The notes under the pieces were generated by a model that saw nothing but the letters and a program-made list of their open reading frames with translations, did no database searches and had not been told where the DNA came from. Positions 28,962-41,057 of a stretch of 64,000 bases of DNA are shown here, piece after piece. Positions within the stretch are counted from its first letter, which is position 1, and the number at the start of each line of letters is the position of its first letter. This DNA comes from Streptomyces guryensis (GTDB lineage Bacteria > Actinomycetota > Actinomycetes > Streptomycetales > Streptomycetaceae). The DNA lies in the NCBI RefSeq assembly GCF_021261325.1, contig NZ_JAJSBI010000001.1, forward strand, positions 372,001 through 436,000. Direction: 5' to 3'. Position numbers and translations under genes: made by a program.

Positions 28962-29104
28962 GCACCGCCAGGAGTGTGAAACAGTGCCAGCCGAAAAGGC
29001 CTACGGCGTTGTCAGCCCCCCGGCGTACCCTTGAAACCGCCAAGCAGCCCACGTGGCTGGCGTGCCGTTTCGAGGAGGACGAGCAAGGCCTACAGAGCCG
29101 GCCC

Positions 29105-31264
29105 ATGACTCAGACACCCACAGCTCATACCCCCGCGCAGGGGCAGGCGAGAGCACAGTTCACCGTCCCCGCCCAGCACCCCATGGTGACCGTTCTGGGG
29201 TCCGGCGACTCCCTTCTGCGCGTGATCGAGAAAGCCTTCCCGGCGGCCGACATACACGTCCGGGGCAACGAGATCAGCGCGGTCGGCGCCCCCGCGGAAG
29301 TCGCCCTCATCCAGCGCCTGTTCGACGAGATGATGCTGGTGCTCCGCACCGGGCAACCGATGACGGAGGACGCAGTGGAACGCTCGATTGCCATGCTCAG
29401 AGCAAGTGAGAACGGCGAGGGTGAAGGCCAGGAGACCCCGGCCGAGGTCCTCACCCAGAACATCCTCTCCTCGCGCGGCCGCACGATCCGCCCCAAGACC
29501 CTCAACCAGAAGCGGTACGTCGACGCGATCGACAAGCACACGATCGTCTTCGGCATCGGCCCGGCGGGTACGGGAAAGACCTACCTCGCCATGGCCAAGG
29601 CCGTGCAGGCCCTCCAGTCCAAGCAGGTCAACCGCATCATCCTGACCCGGCCCGCGGTCGAGGCGGGGGAGCGGCTGGGCTTCCTGCCGGGCACGCTCTA
29701 CGAGAAGATCGACCCGTACCTGCGCCCGCTGTACGACGCGCTGCACGACATGCTCGACCCGGACTCGATTCCTCGGCTGATGGCGGCGGGGACTATTGAG
29801 GTGGCGCCGCTGGCGTACATGAGGGGCAGAAGCCAGCCGCTCTTCACGAATGTCCTAACGCCCGACGGCTGGCGCCCGATCGGCGACCTTCAGGTCGGTG
29901 ACCTGGTTATTGGTTCGAATGGTGAGCCGACGCCGGTCCTCGGCGTGTATCCACAAGGTGAGAGGGACATCTACCGCGTCACGGCCCAGGACGGCTCCTG
30001 GACCCTGGCCTGCGGCGAGCATCTGTGGACCGTCAGGACGCGCGACGACAAGCGCCGTGACAAGCCGTGGCGGGTCCTGGAGACCCAGGAGATGATCGGC
30101 AATCTGCGGGCGGCGCACTATCGCCGGTACGAGCTGCCGATGCTGACGGCGCCGGTCTGCTTTCCCGAACGCGAGGTTCCGTTGGACCCGTACGCGCTGG
30201 GGCTGCTACTCGGCGACGGTTGCGTCTCGGGGCGCCGTACTCCTTCATTCACCACGGCCGATCCGGAGCTGATCTCGGCGCTGGAGACGGCAGTGCCCGG
30301 TGTCAGCGTGCGGTCGCGTGGCGGCTACGACTACCTCATCAACCGGATGCCGACGCCCCGCGACGTTGAGGGAGGCTTGCTGACGCACCCGCTCAAGCAG
30401 GCGCTGCGGACCTTGGACCTGCTCGGCAGCAAGTCATACTCCAAGTTCGTGCCGGACGACTACCTGTACAACTCAGCCGAGGTCCGCCTCGCTGTGTTGC
30501 AGGGGTTGCTCGACACTGACGGGGGGCCAGTCACGCAGAAGGACCGTACCTGCCGAATTCAGTTCTCAACAGCGTCGATCCTGCTCCGCGACGACGTCGT
30601 CTCCTTGGTTCAGTCGCTGGGGGGCGTCGCGTATACCCGGCGCCGCATGGCCGAGGGCCGCAAGCCCGGTTTTGCAAAGGACCGTGATGTGCACCACCGC
30701 CGCGACGTCCACATCATCGACATCCGCCTCCCCGAAGGCATCGAGCCCTTCCGCCTCGCTCGCAAGGCGGAGAAGTACCACGCGGCCGGTGGCGGCGGAC
30801 GCCCGATGCGCTTCATCGACAGCATCGAGCCCGCGGGCCGGGAGGACACCGTCTGCATCCAGGTGGCCGCCGAGGACTCCCTCTACGTCACCCAGGACTA
30901 CCTGCTGACGCACAACACCCTCAACGACGCCTTCATCATTCTCGACGAGGCCCAGAACACGAGCGCCGAGCAGATGAAGATGTTCCTCACCCGCCTCGGC
31001 TTCGACTCCAAGGTCGTCGTCACGGGTGACGTGACGCAGGTCGACCTGCCGAGCGGCACCAAGTCGGGTCTGCGGCAGGTGCAGGACATCCTCGAGGGCC
31101 TCGACGACGTGCACTTCTCGCGCCTCACGTCCCACGATGTCGTACGGCACAAGCTGGTCGGCCGTATCGTCGACGCGTACGAGAAGTACGACAGCGAGCA
31201 CGGCACCGAGAACGGCACCCACAAGGGCGGCCGGGGCAGGCAGTCCGGGCACAAGGGGAAGTAG
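29105..31264 (+). CDS. phoH: PhoH-family ATPase precursor with in-frame intein
   Basis: The precursor is 719 residues from the ATG at 29105 (MTQTPTAHT). The PhoH host protein is residues 1-242 plus 605-719, 357 residues in all, which is the normal PhoH length. The host has a KH-like N-terminal region, Walker A GPAGTGKT at 152-159, and Walker B IILDEAQN just after the intein. The intein splits the conserved MRGR / TLNDAF junction, so ATPase function needs protein splicing. PhoH proteins are RNA-linked ATPases of unclear role. The ybeY gene follows by 13 bases, the standard actinobacterial pairing. A weak ribosome site precedes the start. Confidence 0.95.
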   Translation: MTQTPTAHTPAQGQARAQFTVPAQHPMVTVLGSGDSLLRVIEKAFPAADIHVRGNEISAVGAPAEVALIQRLFDEMMLVLRTGQPMTEDAVERSIAMLRASENGEGEGQETPAEVLTQNILSSRGRTIRPKTLNQKRYVDAIDKHTIVFGIGPAGTGKTYLAMAKAVQALQSKQVNRIILTRPAVEAGERLGFLPGTLYEKIDPYLRPLYDALHDMLDPDSIPRLMAAGTIEVAPLAYMRGRSQPLFTNVLTPDGWRPIGDLQVGDLVIGSNGEPTPVLGVYPQGERDIYRVTAQDGSWTLACGEHLWTVRTRDDKRRDKPWRVLETQEMIGNLRAAHYRRYELPMLTAPVCFPEREVPLDPYALGLLLGDGCVSGRRTPSFTTADPELISALETAVPGVSVRSRGGYDYLINRMPTPRDVEGGLLTHPLKQALRTLDLLGSKSYSKFVPDDYLYNSAEVRLAVLQGLLDTDGGPVTQKDRTCRIQFSTASILLRDDVVSLVQSLGGVAYTRRRMAEGRKPGFAKDRDVHHRRDVHIIDIRLPEGIEPFRLARKAEKYHAAGGGGRPMRFIDSIEPAGREDTVCIQVAAEDSLYVTQDYLLTHNTLNDAFIILDEAQNTSAEQMKMFLTRLGFDSKVVVTGDVTQVDLPSGTKSGLRQVQDILEGLDDVHFSRLTSHDVVRHKLVGRIVDAYEKYDSEHGTENGTHKGGRGRQSGHKGK
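29831..30916 (+). mobile_element. LAGLIDADG intein inside PhoH
   Basis: 362 residues inserted between MRGR and [14 protein letters not shown]. Block A begins with Ser1 ([14 protein letters not shown], then IGDLQVGD). Block B is [11 protein letters not shown] with its Thr and His. Two dodecapeptide motifs, [12 protein letters not shown] (about precursor 365) and [10 protein letters not shown] (about 465), mark a homing endonuclease. Block F/G is [14 protein letters not shown], ending His-Asn, followed by the +1 residue Thr. Ser1, terminal His-Asn and Thr+1 form a complete splicing set. Codons ending in A or T are more frequent than in the flanks (for example 29906-29923), consistent with recent transfer. 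Confidence 0.95.
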
Positions 31265-31277
31265 AAGCAGCGGCACC

Positions 31278-31775
31278 ATGTCGATCGACGTCAACAACGA
31301 GTCCGGAACCGAGGTCGACGAGCAGGCGATCCTCGACATCGCCCGCTACGCACTCGCGCGGATGCGCATCCACCCGCTCTCCGAGCTCTCGGTGATCGTC
31401 GTGGACGCCGACGCCATGGAGCAGCTGCACATCCAGTGGATGGACCTGCCGGGGCCGACGGACGTCATGTCCTTCCCGATGGACGAGCTGCGTCCGCCGT
31501 CGAAGGACGACGACGAGCCCCCGCAGGGCCTCCTCGGCGACATCGTGCTCTGCCCCGAGGTCGCCAAGAAGCAGGGCGAGGAAGCGCACACCCAGCACTC
31601 CATGGACGAGGAGCTCCAGCTGCTCACCGTCCACGGGGTGCTGCATCTCCTCGGGTACGACCACGAGGAGCCCGACGAGAAGGCCGAGATGTTCGGTCTG
31701 CAGGCGGCCATCGTGGACGGCTGGCGCGCGGAGAAGGGCCTGACCGGTCCGTCCCCGGCCCCGACCGTCTCATGA
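31278..31775 (+). CDS. ybeY: Endoribonuclease / rRNA maturation factor YbeY
   Basis: A 165-residue metalloprotein starting at the ATG at 31278. The zinc motif is [11 protein letters not shown] (HxxxHxxxxxH) near residue 118, and [11 protein letters not shown] is the conserved UPF0054 segment. YbeY acts in 16S rRNA 3' maturation and ribosome quality control. It lies between phoH and the CNNM gene, whose start overlaps its stop (ATGA). Confidence 0.95.
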   Translation: MSIDVNNESGTEVDEQAILDIARYALARMRIHPLSELSVIVVDADAMEQLHIQWMDLPGPTDVMSFPMDELRPPSKDDDEPPQGLLGDIVLCPEVAKKQGEEAHTQHSMDEELQLLTVHGVLHLLGYDHEEPDEKAEMFGLQAAIVDGWRAEKGLTGPSPAPTVS

Positions 31776-33079
31776 GTCCCCAGATCGTCGCGGGCGCCAT
31801 CGCCCTGGTCGTCGTGGCATGGCTCGCCGCCTGCGCGGAGGCGGGCCTCGCGCGCGTCTCCAGCTTCCGCGCCGAGGAGGCCGTACGATCCGGCCGGCGC
31901 GGCAGCGCGAAGCTCGCGCAGGTCGCCGCCGACCCGACCCGCTACCTCAACGTGGCGCTGCTGGTCCGCGTCGCCTGCGAGATGGCGGCCGCGGCCCTGG
32001 TGACGTACGCGTGTCTGCAGGAGTTCGCCGGCACCACGCGCGCCCTGCTGGTCGCGATCGGCGTGATGGTCCTCGTGTCGTACGTCGCCGTCGGTGTCTC
32101 CCCGCGCACCATCGGCCGCCAGCATCCGCTCAACACGGCGACGGCGGCGGCGTACGTGCTGCTTCCGCTGGCGCGGATCATGGGGCCCATCCCGCCCCTG
32201 CTCATCCTCATCGGTAACGCGCTGACCCCCGGCAAGGGCTTCCGCCGCGGCCCGTTCGCGTCCGAGGCGGAGCTGCGGGCGCTGGTCGACCTCGCCGAGG
32301 CGGAGTCGCTGATCGAGGACGAGGAGCGCCGCATGGTGCACTCGGTCTTCGAGCTCGGCGACACCCTCGTCCGGGAGGTCATGGTCCCGCGGACCGACCT
32401 GGTCGTCATCGAGCGGTACAAGACGATCCGTCAGGCGCTGACCCTCGCGCTGCGCTCGGGTTTCTCGCGCATCCCGGTCGCCGGGGAGAGCGAGGACGAC
32501 ATCGTCGGGATCGTGTATCTGAAGGACCTGGCCCGCAAGACGCACATCAGCCGGGACGCCGAGAGCGAGCTGGTGTCGACGGCCATGCGGCCCGCGGCGT
32601 TCGTGCCCGACACCAAGAACGCCGGGGATCTGCTGCGCGAGATGCAGCAGGACCGTAATCACGTCGCCGTCGTCATCGACGAGTACGGCGGCACGGCCGG
32701 CATCGTCACCATCGAGGACATCCTCGAGGAGATCGTCGGCGAGATCACCGACGAGTACGACCGTGAGCTGCCGCCGGTCGAGGACCTCGGCGAGGACCGG
32801 TACCGGGTCACCGCCCGCCTGGACATCACCGACCTCGGCGAGCTGTACGGGCTCGACGAGTACGACGACGAGGACGTGGAGACCGTCGGCGGTCTGCTCG
32901 CGAAGGCTCTGGGCCGGGTGCCCATCGCCGGGGCGTCGGCCGTCGTGGAGGTGCCCGACGGGCGCGAACTCCGGCTGACCGCGGAGGCCGCGGCCGGCCG
33001 CCGGAACAAGATCGTGACCGTGCTCGTGGAGCCCGTGGATCCGGCGGATCCGCCGGAGGGGGAGGCGAAGGAGGAGTGA
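31772..33079 (+). CDS. CNNM/CorC-type membrane protein with CBS domains
   Basis: A 435-residue protein starting at the ATG at 31772, overlapping the ybeY stop. The N-terminal DUF21 (CNNM) membrane domain (about 1-185) is followed by a pair of CBS domains (about 200-330; [49 protein letters not shown]) and a C-terminal CorC_HlyC domain. Relatives take part in magnesium and cobalt homeostasis; the old name 'hemolysin' is misleading. The order phoH - ybeY - corC-like is conserved in actinomycetes. Confidence 0.92.
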   Translation: MSPQIVAGAIALVVVAWLAACAEAGLARVSSFRAEEAVRSGRRGSAKLAQVAADPTRYLNVALLVRVACEMAAAALVTYACLQEFAGTTRALLVAIGVMVLVSYVAVGVSPRTIGRQHPLNTATAAAYVLLPLARIMGPIPPLLILIGNALTPGKGFRRGPFASEAELRALVDLAEAESLIEDEERRMVHSVFELGDTLVREVMVPRTDLVVIERYKTIRQALTLALRSGFSRIPVAGESEDDIVGIVYLKDLARKTHISRDAESELVSTAMRPAAFVPDTKNAGDLLREMQQDRNHVAVVIDEYGGTAGIVTIEDILEEIVGEITDEYDRELPPVEDLGEDRYRVTARLDITDLGELYGLDEYDDEDVETVGGLLAKALGRVPIAGASAVVEVPDGRELRLTAEAAAGRRNKIVTVLVEPVDPADPPEGEAKEE

Positions 33080-33435
33080 AGCCCGAGGAACTGCGTGGCT
33101 TGTGCCTGTCCTTCAACGCGGCGGTGGAGGACTTCCCCTTCGCCCCGGACATCTCGGTCTTCAAGGTGCTGGGCAAGATGTTCGCCCTGAGCTGGCTGGA
33201 CTCCCGTCCCCTCACGGTCAACCTCAAGTGCGACCCGGAGGACGCGGTCCGGCTCCGCACCGAGCACGAGGGGCTGATCATCCCCGGCTACCACATGAAC
33301 AAGCGCCACTGGAACACCGTCACGGTCGACGGCGGCCTTCCGGACCGGCTGGTCAGGGAGCTCGTCGAGGACTCGTACGACCTGGTGGTGGCGGGTCTGC
33401 CACGGGCCGAACGCCTCCGCCTCGACCGTTCCTGA
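33076..33435 (+). CDS. MmcQ/YjbR family protein
   Basis: A 119-residue protein starting at a GTG that overlaps the previous stop. It has the CyaY-like MmcQ/YjbR fold pattern: PFAPDISVFKVLGKMFAL, VNLKCDPEDAVRLR, and the conserved PGYHMNKRHWNTV segment. The family is thought to bind DNA and its precise function is unknown. Tight overlap puts it in the phoH-ybeY operon. Confidence 0.9.
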   Translation: MKPEELRGLCLSFNAAVEDFPFAPDISVFKVLGKMFALSWLDSRPLTVNLKCDPEDAVRLRTEHEGLIIPGYHMNKRHWNTVTVDGGLPDRLVRELVEDSYDLVVAGLPRAERLRLDRS

Positions 33436-33454
33436 GCACACGTATGCTCGGCCC

Positions 33455-33808
33455 ATGACCGACAGCAACGCGCTCGACCCCGAGGACCGCAAGATCGTCA
33501 CCCTGGCCCGTTCCGCGCGGGCCCGCAACGGTGTGCCCGAGGGGGCTGCCGTACGGGACGAGACGGGCCGTACCTATGTCGCCGGGACGGTCGACCTGGT
33601 CTCGCTGAAGCTGAGTGCGCTGCAGACGGCGGTGGCCATGGCGGTGGCGTCCGGGGCGAAGTCCCTGGAAGCGGCGGCCGTGGTGACGGACGCCGAGTCG
33701 GCCTCGGCTCAGGACCGGGCCGCCGTGCGGGATCTGGGCGGGGCGGGGACGCCGGTGCTCGTCGCCGGGCCGGACGGAACGGTACGGACCACCCTCACGG
33801 CAGGCTGA
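33455..33808 (+). CDS. Cytidine-deaminase-like protein lacking zinc ligands
   Basis: A 117-residue protein with the overall cytidine deaminase fold pattern (LARSARARNGVPEGAAVRDETGRTYVAGTVD, then an AVAMAVASGA helix). The zinc-binding C/HAE and PCxxC motifs are absent: the expected site reads LSALQTAV and no cysteine is present. It is therefore unlikely to deaminate nucleosides. A small protein of this kind sits before era in other actinomycetes (from memory, mycobacterial Rv2365c), so it has been kept for some other role. Start at the ATG at 33455. Confidence 0.78.
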   Translation: MTDSNALDPEDRKIVTLARSARARNGVPEGAAVRDETGRTYVAGTVDLVSLKLSALQTAVAMAVASGAKSLEAAAVVTDAESASAQDRAAVRDLGGAGTPVLVAGPDGTVRTTLTAG

Positions 33809-33888
33809 AAACCGGCCGCTTCAGAGTCGTCCTGAATTCACCCTTGCCGTTTCTTCACCTCACGGGCATCAATGGAACCGGTAGTTCC

Positions 33889-33899
33889 GACGGACCGTC
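33889..33899. promoter_or_regulatory. GACGGaCCGTC palindrome upstream of WxL cluster
   Basis: A perfect inverted repeat with one central base, extended rightward as CCGTCAGATT. The same half-site (GGACCGTCAGTT) forms both arms of the repeat at 34498-34544. It lies 123 bases ahead of the first secreted-protein gene. It is a candidate operator; no regulator is known. Confidence 0.45.
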
Positions 33900-34011
33900 A
33901 GATTCACCCCCCACCCGGCGCCCCGCACCGCGCCGGCCGGCTGTCCGTCCGGACCTCTCCCATCCATCCCCACATGGCAGTTCCCAGCTTCGGGAAGGGA
34001 GCCGGATCCCC

Positions 34012-34488
34012 ATGAGAGCCAAACGGATAAGTACAGGTGCGGCAGTTGCGGTGGGGGCCCTCGCGGCCGCCTCGCTCGCATTCGCGCCCAGCGCCCTCGC
34101 CGTCACTCCGCAGTCGGCGACGATCACCGCCGACTGTGGAAGCTTCGGCGGCGGAGCGGCCACCCTCACGGCCACCCAGGACGGCACGTCGGCCACGTTG
34201 ACCCTCACGTCGTCCGCCATCACCGCCCCCATCGCCCTGTCGGCGGACTCGATCTCCTCCACGCTGACCATGGTGAAGGCGAGCGGCGGTACCACCGCCT
34301 TCACCGGCACCAAGAACCCGGCGATGGCCGCCGGCGACCCCGTCACCGTCGGCCCGCTCTCCGGCACCGTCGCCTCCGGCGACAGCCTGGAGGCGTACGG
34401 CGGCTCGCTGCAGATGACCGTCTTCGGTATCACCATCACCTGCACCGCGACCGCCGCGCAGTCGCCGGGACCGTTCGTGTTCGACTGA
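34012..34488 (+). CDS. Small secreted protein of the WxL-type cluster
   Basis: A 158-residue protein with a Sec signal peptide (MRAKRISTGAAVAVGALAAASLAFAPSALA), cleaved near residue 30. The mature part is Thr/Ala/Gly-rich, predicted all beta, with two Cys (TADCGSF and ITCTAT) that could form a disulfide joining its ends. No known domain is recognised. Its position directly ahead of a WxL-like protein and a DUF916 protein suggests a surface or wall role. The start is the ATG at 34012 behind AAGGGAG. Confidence 0.8.
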   Translation: MRAKRISTGAAVAVGALAAASLAFAPSALAVTPQSATITADCGSFGGGAATLTATQDGTSATLTLTSSAITAPIALSADSISSTLTMVKASGGTTAFTGTKNPAMAAGDPVTVGPLSGTVASGDSLEAYGGSLQMTVFGITITCTATAAQSPGPFVFD

Positions 34489-34497
34489 GCCACGATC

Positions 34498-34544
34498 GAT
34501 GGACCGTCAGTTCCTGGCAGACGCACAGAAACTGACGGTCCATC
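34498..34544. promoter_or_regulatory. 15-bp perfect inverted repeat between secreted genes
   Basis: The arms GATGGACCGTCAGTT (34498-34512) and AACTGACGGTCCATC (34530-34544) are separated by 17 bases. It starts nine bases after a stop codon, so it could be a terminator. However, no T-run follows and each arm matches the palindrome at 33889-33901, so it may instead be a paired operator for the next gene at 34630. Confidence 0.65.
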
Positions 34545-34629
34545 AGTTCATTTCGGCTTCTCCATTGACTTCTCACGCAATGCACACATCAATGCCCCCA
34601 GTGAGCGCAGAAAAGAAGGGGGCACACCC

Positions 34630-35946
34630 ATGGGTTCGACAACCCGAAGACGCCGCTGGGCGTCGCTGCTCGGCGGGACCGTGCTCGCGGTCACCGCGGG
34701 TGGTGCGCTGGCCTGTCCGGCCGGAGCCGCCACCAACGTGGACTTCGCCACGCACTGCATCCCGCCCGCGGTCGCGGGCATCCCGCCGATCGACGGTACG
34801 ACGACCGCCACCATCGAGGTGGACAACACCAGCCCGAAGGTCGGCGACACCGTCACCGTCACCTACACCGTCGTCAAGCCCGCCGCCAGCAACCCCACCG
34901 CCATCGCCCTGCCGGCCGACATCATGACGCCCACCGGCAAGGTCGCCCTCGGCGGTGCGCAGACGGGGGACGTGACGGTCGCCGGGCCCAAGAAGAACGA
35001 CCCGGTGCCGGGCAACGGCGCCTTCCCGTCGTTCTCCATGACCGGCACCTTCAAGGTCACCGCCGCCGGATCGATCACGCTCTCGCCCGGCGACTACAAC
35101 ATCCACACCAGCTACATCCTGGAGCTGGACACCCCGTGCACGGTGACGAATCCGCCCGCCCCGGTCTCCGAGACCATCACGGCGACGGACGCCACCCCCG
35201 CCAACAACCGTGCCATCTCCCTGGGTTCGGCCTCGGGCAACGCCGGTGCCGGCGTCACCGTCACCGGCAGCAACTTCACGCCTGGCGCGACCGTCACCCT
35301 CGCCGGACGCTCCGGCGACACCCAGACCGCGGACACGGCGACGGCCACCGCGGGCACCGACGGCTCCTTCAGCGGCTCCCTCGTCGTCAACGACAAGACG
35401 ACGACGGGGGTCGTGGCGTACGAGGGAAGCGAGTGGAGCGCCGGCAAAGGGGCCGGGCCCGCGGCCTACGTCGTGAAGGACACCACTCCTGTTCCCGACG
35501 GCAGTCAGAAGGTCACGACAACGGTGAAGGCGGGCACGCTGTCCATGTCCCAGGCCGGGGACTCAGTCGCCCTGTCGGCGGTCGACTTCGGCAAGGGCGG
35601 GGCCTCCACGGGCGCGCTGAACACCGTCACCGTCAAGGACTTCCGCGGCGGACCCGCGGGCTGGTCCCTGACCGGCAAGGTCACCGACTTCACCGGTCCC
35701 GGCGCCAAGATCGACGCCGGGAAGCTGAGCTGGACCCCTGCCTGCGCCACCAAGGCGGGCAGCCCGAGCACCTGCAGGGCCGGTTCGGCGGGCACGGTGG
35801 GCAGCTCGGGCGCGACCCTGGCTTCCACCCCCAACGGCACGCTGACCGGCGGCGAGTTCACGGCGGACGCCGGGCTCTCGCTGGACGTACCGGCGTTCAC
35901 CCCTCCCGGGTCGTACGCGGGCGTGCTCACCCTCACGCTCAGCTGA
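34630..35946 (+). CDS. Secreted WxL-domain-like surface protein
   Basis: A 438-residue protein starting at the ATG at 34630, seven bases after AAGGGGG. The signal peptide has an Arg-rich n-region and ends near ACPAGAA (about 34). The body has Ig-like beta repeats (TGSNFTPGATVTLAG, about 215). The C-terminal third carries the two WxL motifs: GWSLTG (Trp-Ser-Leu, about 340) and YAGVLTLTLS at the very end, which matches YxxxLTWTL with the Trp changed. In Firmicutes WxL domains bind peptidoglycan without a covalent anchor. The next gene encodes the usual DUF916 partner. Function in cell-surface attachment is inferred. Confidence 0.75.
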   Translation: MGSTTRRRRWASLLGGTVLAVTAGGALACPAGAATNVDFATHCIPPAVAGIPPIDGTTTATIEVDNTSPKVGDTVTVTYTVVKPAASNPTAIALPADIMTPTGKVALGGAQTGDVTVAGPKKNDPVPGNGAFPSFSMTGTFKVTAAGSITLSPGDYNIHTSYILELDTPCTVTNPPAPVSETITATDATPANNRAISLGSASGNAGAGVTVTGSNFTPGATVTLAGRSGDTQTADTATATAGTDGSFSGSLVVNDKTTTGVVAYEGSEWSAGKGAGPAAYVVKDTTPVPDGSQKVTTTVKAGTLSMSQAGDSVALSAVDFGKGGASTGALNTVTVKDFRGGPAGWSLTGKVTDFTGPGAKIDAGKLSWTPACATKAGSPSTCRAGSAGTVGSSGATLASTPNGTLTGGEFTADAGLSLDVPAFTPPGSYAGVLTLTLS

Positions 35947-36001
35947 CCGTACGGGCGTCCGCACCCGCCCGGCCATCTCATCCACGTGGGGGTCCGCACC
36001 G

Positions 36002-39700
<3,699 letters not shown>

Positions 39701-39734
39701 CCTTTTTCGCCCCCGCCGCCCCTGCCTCTGCCGA

Positions 39735-39786
39735 CCCGGGGGCCCGGCCCCGGGACCCCCGCTCCTCAAACGCCGGAGGGGCTGAT
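39735..39786. repeat. Dispersed repeat family 1, shortened copy D / terminator
   Basis: A perfect 7-bp stem CCCGGGG-gcccgg-CCCCGGG (39735-39754) is followed by ACCCCCGCTCCTCAAACGCCGGAGGGGCTGA, the end of the family 1 repeat. It lies between convergent era and the MFS gene and is followed by TTTTT on one side, so it is a likely bidirectional terminator. Confidence 0.65.
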
Positions 39787-39803
39787 TTTTCAGGGGGCGA
39801 GGT

Positions 39804-41057
39804 TCAGTCCACCCCCCTGATCCGCCCCACCAGCACCGCTCCCGCCAGCCCGATCACCGCCGCCACCAGGTACAGCACCCGGTAGCCGCCGAGATACGTC
39901 ACGATCGGTGCGGCGAGGGCGGGCGCCGCGACCTGGGGCAGGGCGTTGGCCACGTTGATCACGCCCAGGTCCTTGCCGCGGTCCAGCGCCTTCGGCAGTA
40001 CGTCCGTCATCAGCGCGAAGTCGACCGAGGTGAAGACGCCGAAGCCGACCCCGAGCACCGCCGCCGCGACGACCGCGCCCGGCCAGGTCTGCCAGCCCGC
40101 CAGCGCCGCCGTGGCCACCGCCATCAGCAGCCCGGACCAGATCACGAACGGCTTGCGCCGCCCCACCCGGTCCGACCACACCCCGCCCACGACGACCGTG
40201 GCGAGCAGTGTCACCCCGTTCACGGCCGTAAGGATCAGCACGCCCTGCTCGGGGTCGCCGTAGTGGAGGCGGTCCCGCAGGTAATAGAGCAGGTAGAGCA
40301 GCACCAGGGCGTTGCTGAGGTTGATCAGGAACCGGGTCAGCCAGGCCCAGCCCAGGTCCGGGTAGCGGCGTGGACTGAGCCAGAACCCGGTGACGAAGGG
40401 CCGCCACTGCCACGCCGGGCGGTCCGCCGCCGCCAGCCGCAGGTCCTCGTAGCGCACGACGTACGGCAGCACGCCCACCACCGTGAACACCGCGCATGCC
40501 GCATATCCGGCCCCGACGCCCCCGGCCACCGTCGCGAGCCCCGTCCCGCCGACCACGCCGAGGATCTGCGCGGCCCCCAGCCAGCCGCCCACCGAGCCCC
40601 GTTGGAGCCGCGGCACCCGGTCCGGCACCGCCGCCGTCACCGCCGCGAACGCCGCGTTCAGCGTCAGCTGGACCAGGCACCAGCCGGCCGCCATGGTCCA
40701 CACGCCGCCCGCGCCGGCGAGCAGCAGCAACGACAGCGCGCCGCCCGCCGCCCCGGCCACGATCCATGGCGTACGGCGGCCGCGGCGGGACGTCGTCCGG
40801 TCCGAGAGGGCGCCGAAGAGCGGGTTGGCGACCAGGGACACCAACGCCCCGGCCCCCGTCACCCACGCCAGCATCGTCTCCTTGGACATGCCGGAGCCCG
40901 GTGCGAAGTCCCTCGCCTGGGAGGCCAGCAGGATCTGCAGGGGGCCGTACCAGCCCACCCAGATGGCCCCGTTGGCGAGCGAGAGGGCGGCCGTCCAGCC
41001 GCGGCCGACCCGTTCGACGGGCTCGGCGAGCGCCTCCGTGGGCCGGGTGGCGGTCAT
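39804..41057 (-). CDS. MFS transporter, probable sugar transport
   Basis: A 417-residue protein starting at the ATG at 41057. About 12 hydrophobic helices are visible, with MFS loops GALSDRTTSRRGRRTPW between helices 2 and 3 and GGVWSDRVGRRKPFV in the second half. Charge pattern and two DR.GRR loops resemble glycoside/cation symporter-like members. It overlaps the upstream beta-glucosidase by four bases (ATGA), so uptake of a beta-glucoside or its product is the likely job. Confidence 0.86.
   Translation of the reverse strand: MTATRPTEALAEPVERVGRGWTAALSLANGAIWVGWYGPLQILLASQARDFAPGSGMSKETMLAWVTGAGALVSLVANPLFGALSDRTTSRRGRRTPWIVAGAAGGALSLLLLAGAGGVWTMAAGWCLVQLTLNAAFAAVTAAVPDRVPRLQRGSVGGWLGAAQILGVVGGTGLATVAGGVGAGYAACAVFTVVGVLPYVVRYEDLRLAAADRPAWQWRPFVTGFWLSPRRYPDLGWAWLTRFLINLSNALVLLYLLYYLRDRLHYGDPEQGVLILTAVNGVTLLATVVVGGVWSDRVGRRKPFVIWSGLLMAVATAALAGWQTWPGAVVAAAVLGVGFGVFTSVDFALMTDVLPKALDRGKDLGVINVANALPQVAAPALAAPIVTYLGGYRVLYLVAAVIGLAGAVLVGRIRGVD

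Noticed and set aside
28793..29104. An upstream extension of PhoH to 28793
   Set aside because: The extension overlaps the end of the PfkB gene and is not PhoH-like; the ATG at 29105 gives the usual MTQTP start and normal extein length.
29831..30916. The PhoH insertion as a separate gene or a group II intron
   Set aside because: The frame is continuous with PhoH, with intein splicing blocks at both ends and no intron RNA features or reverse transcriptase.
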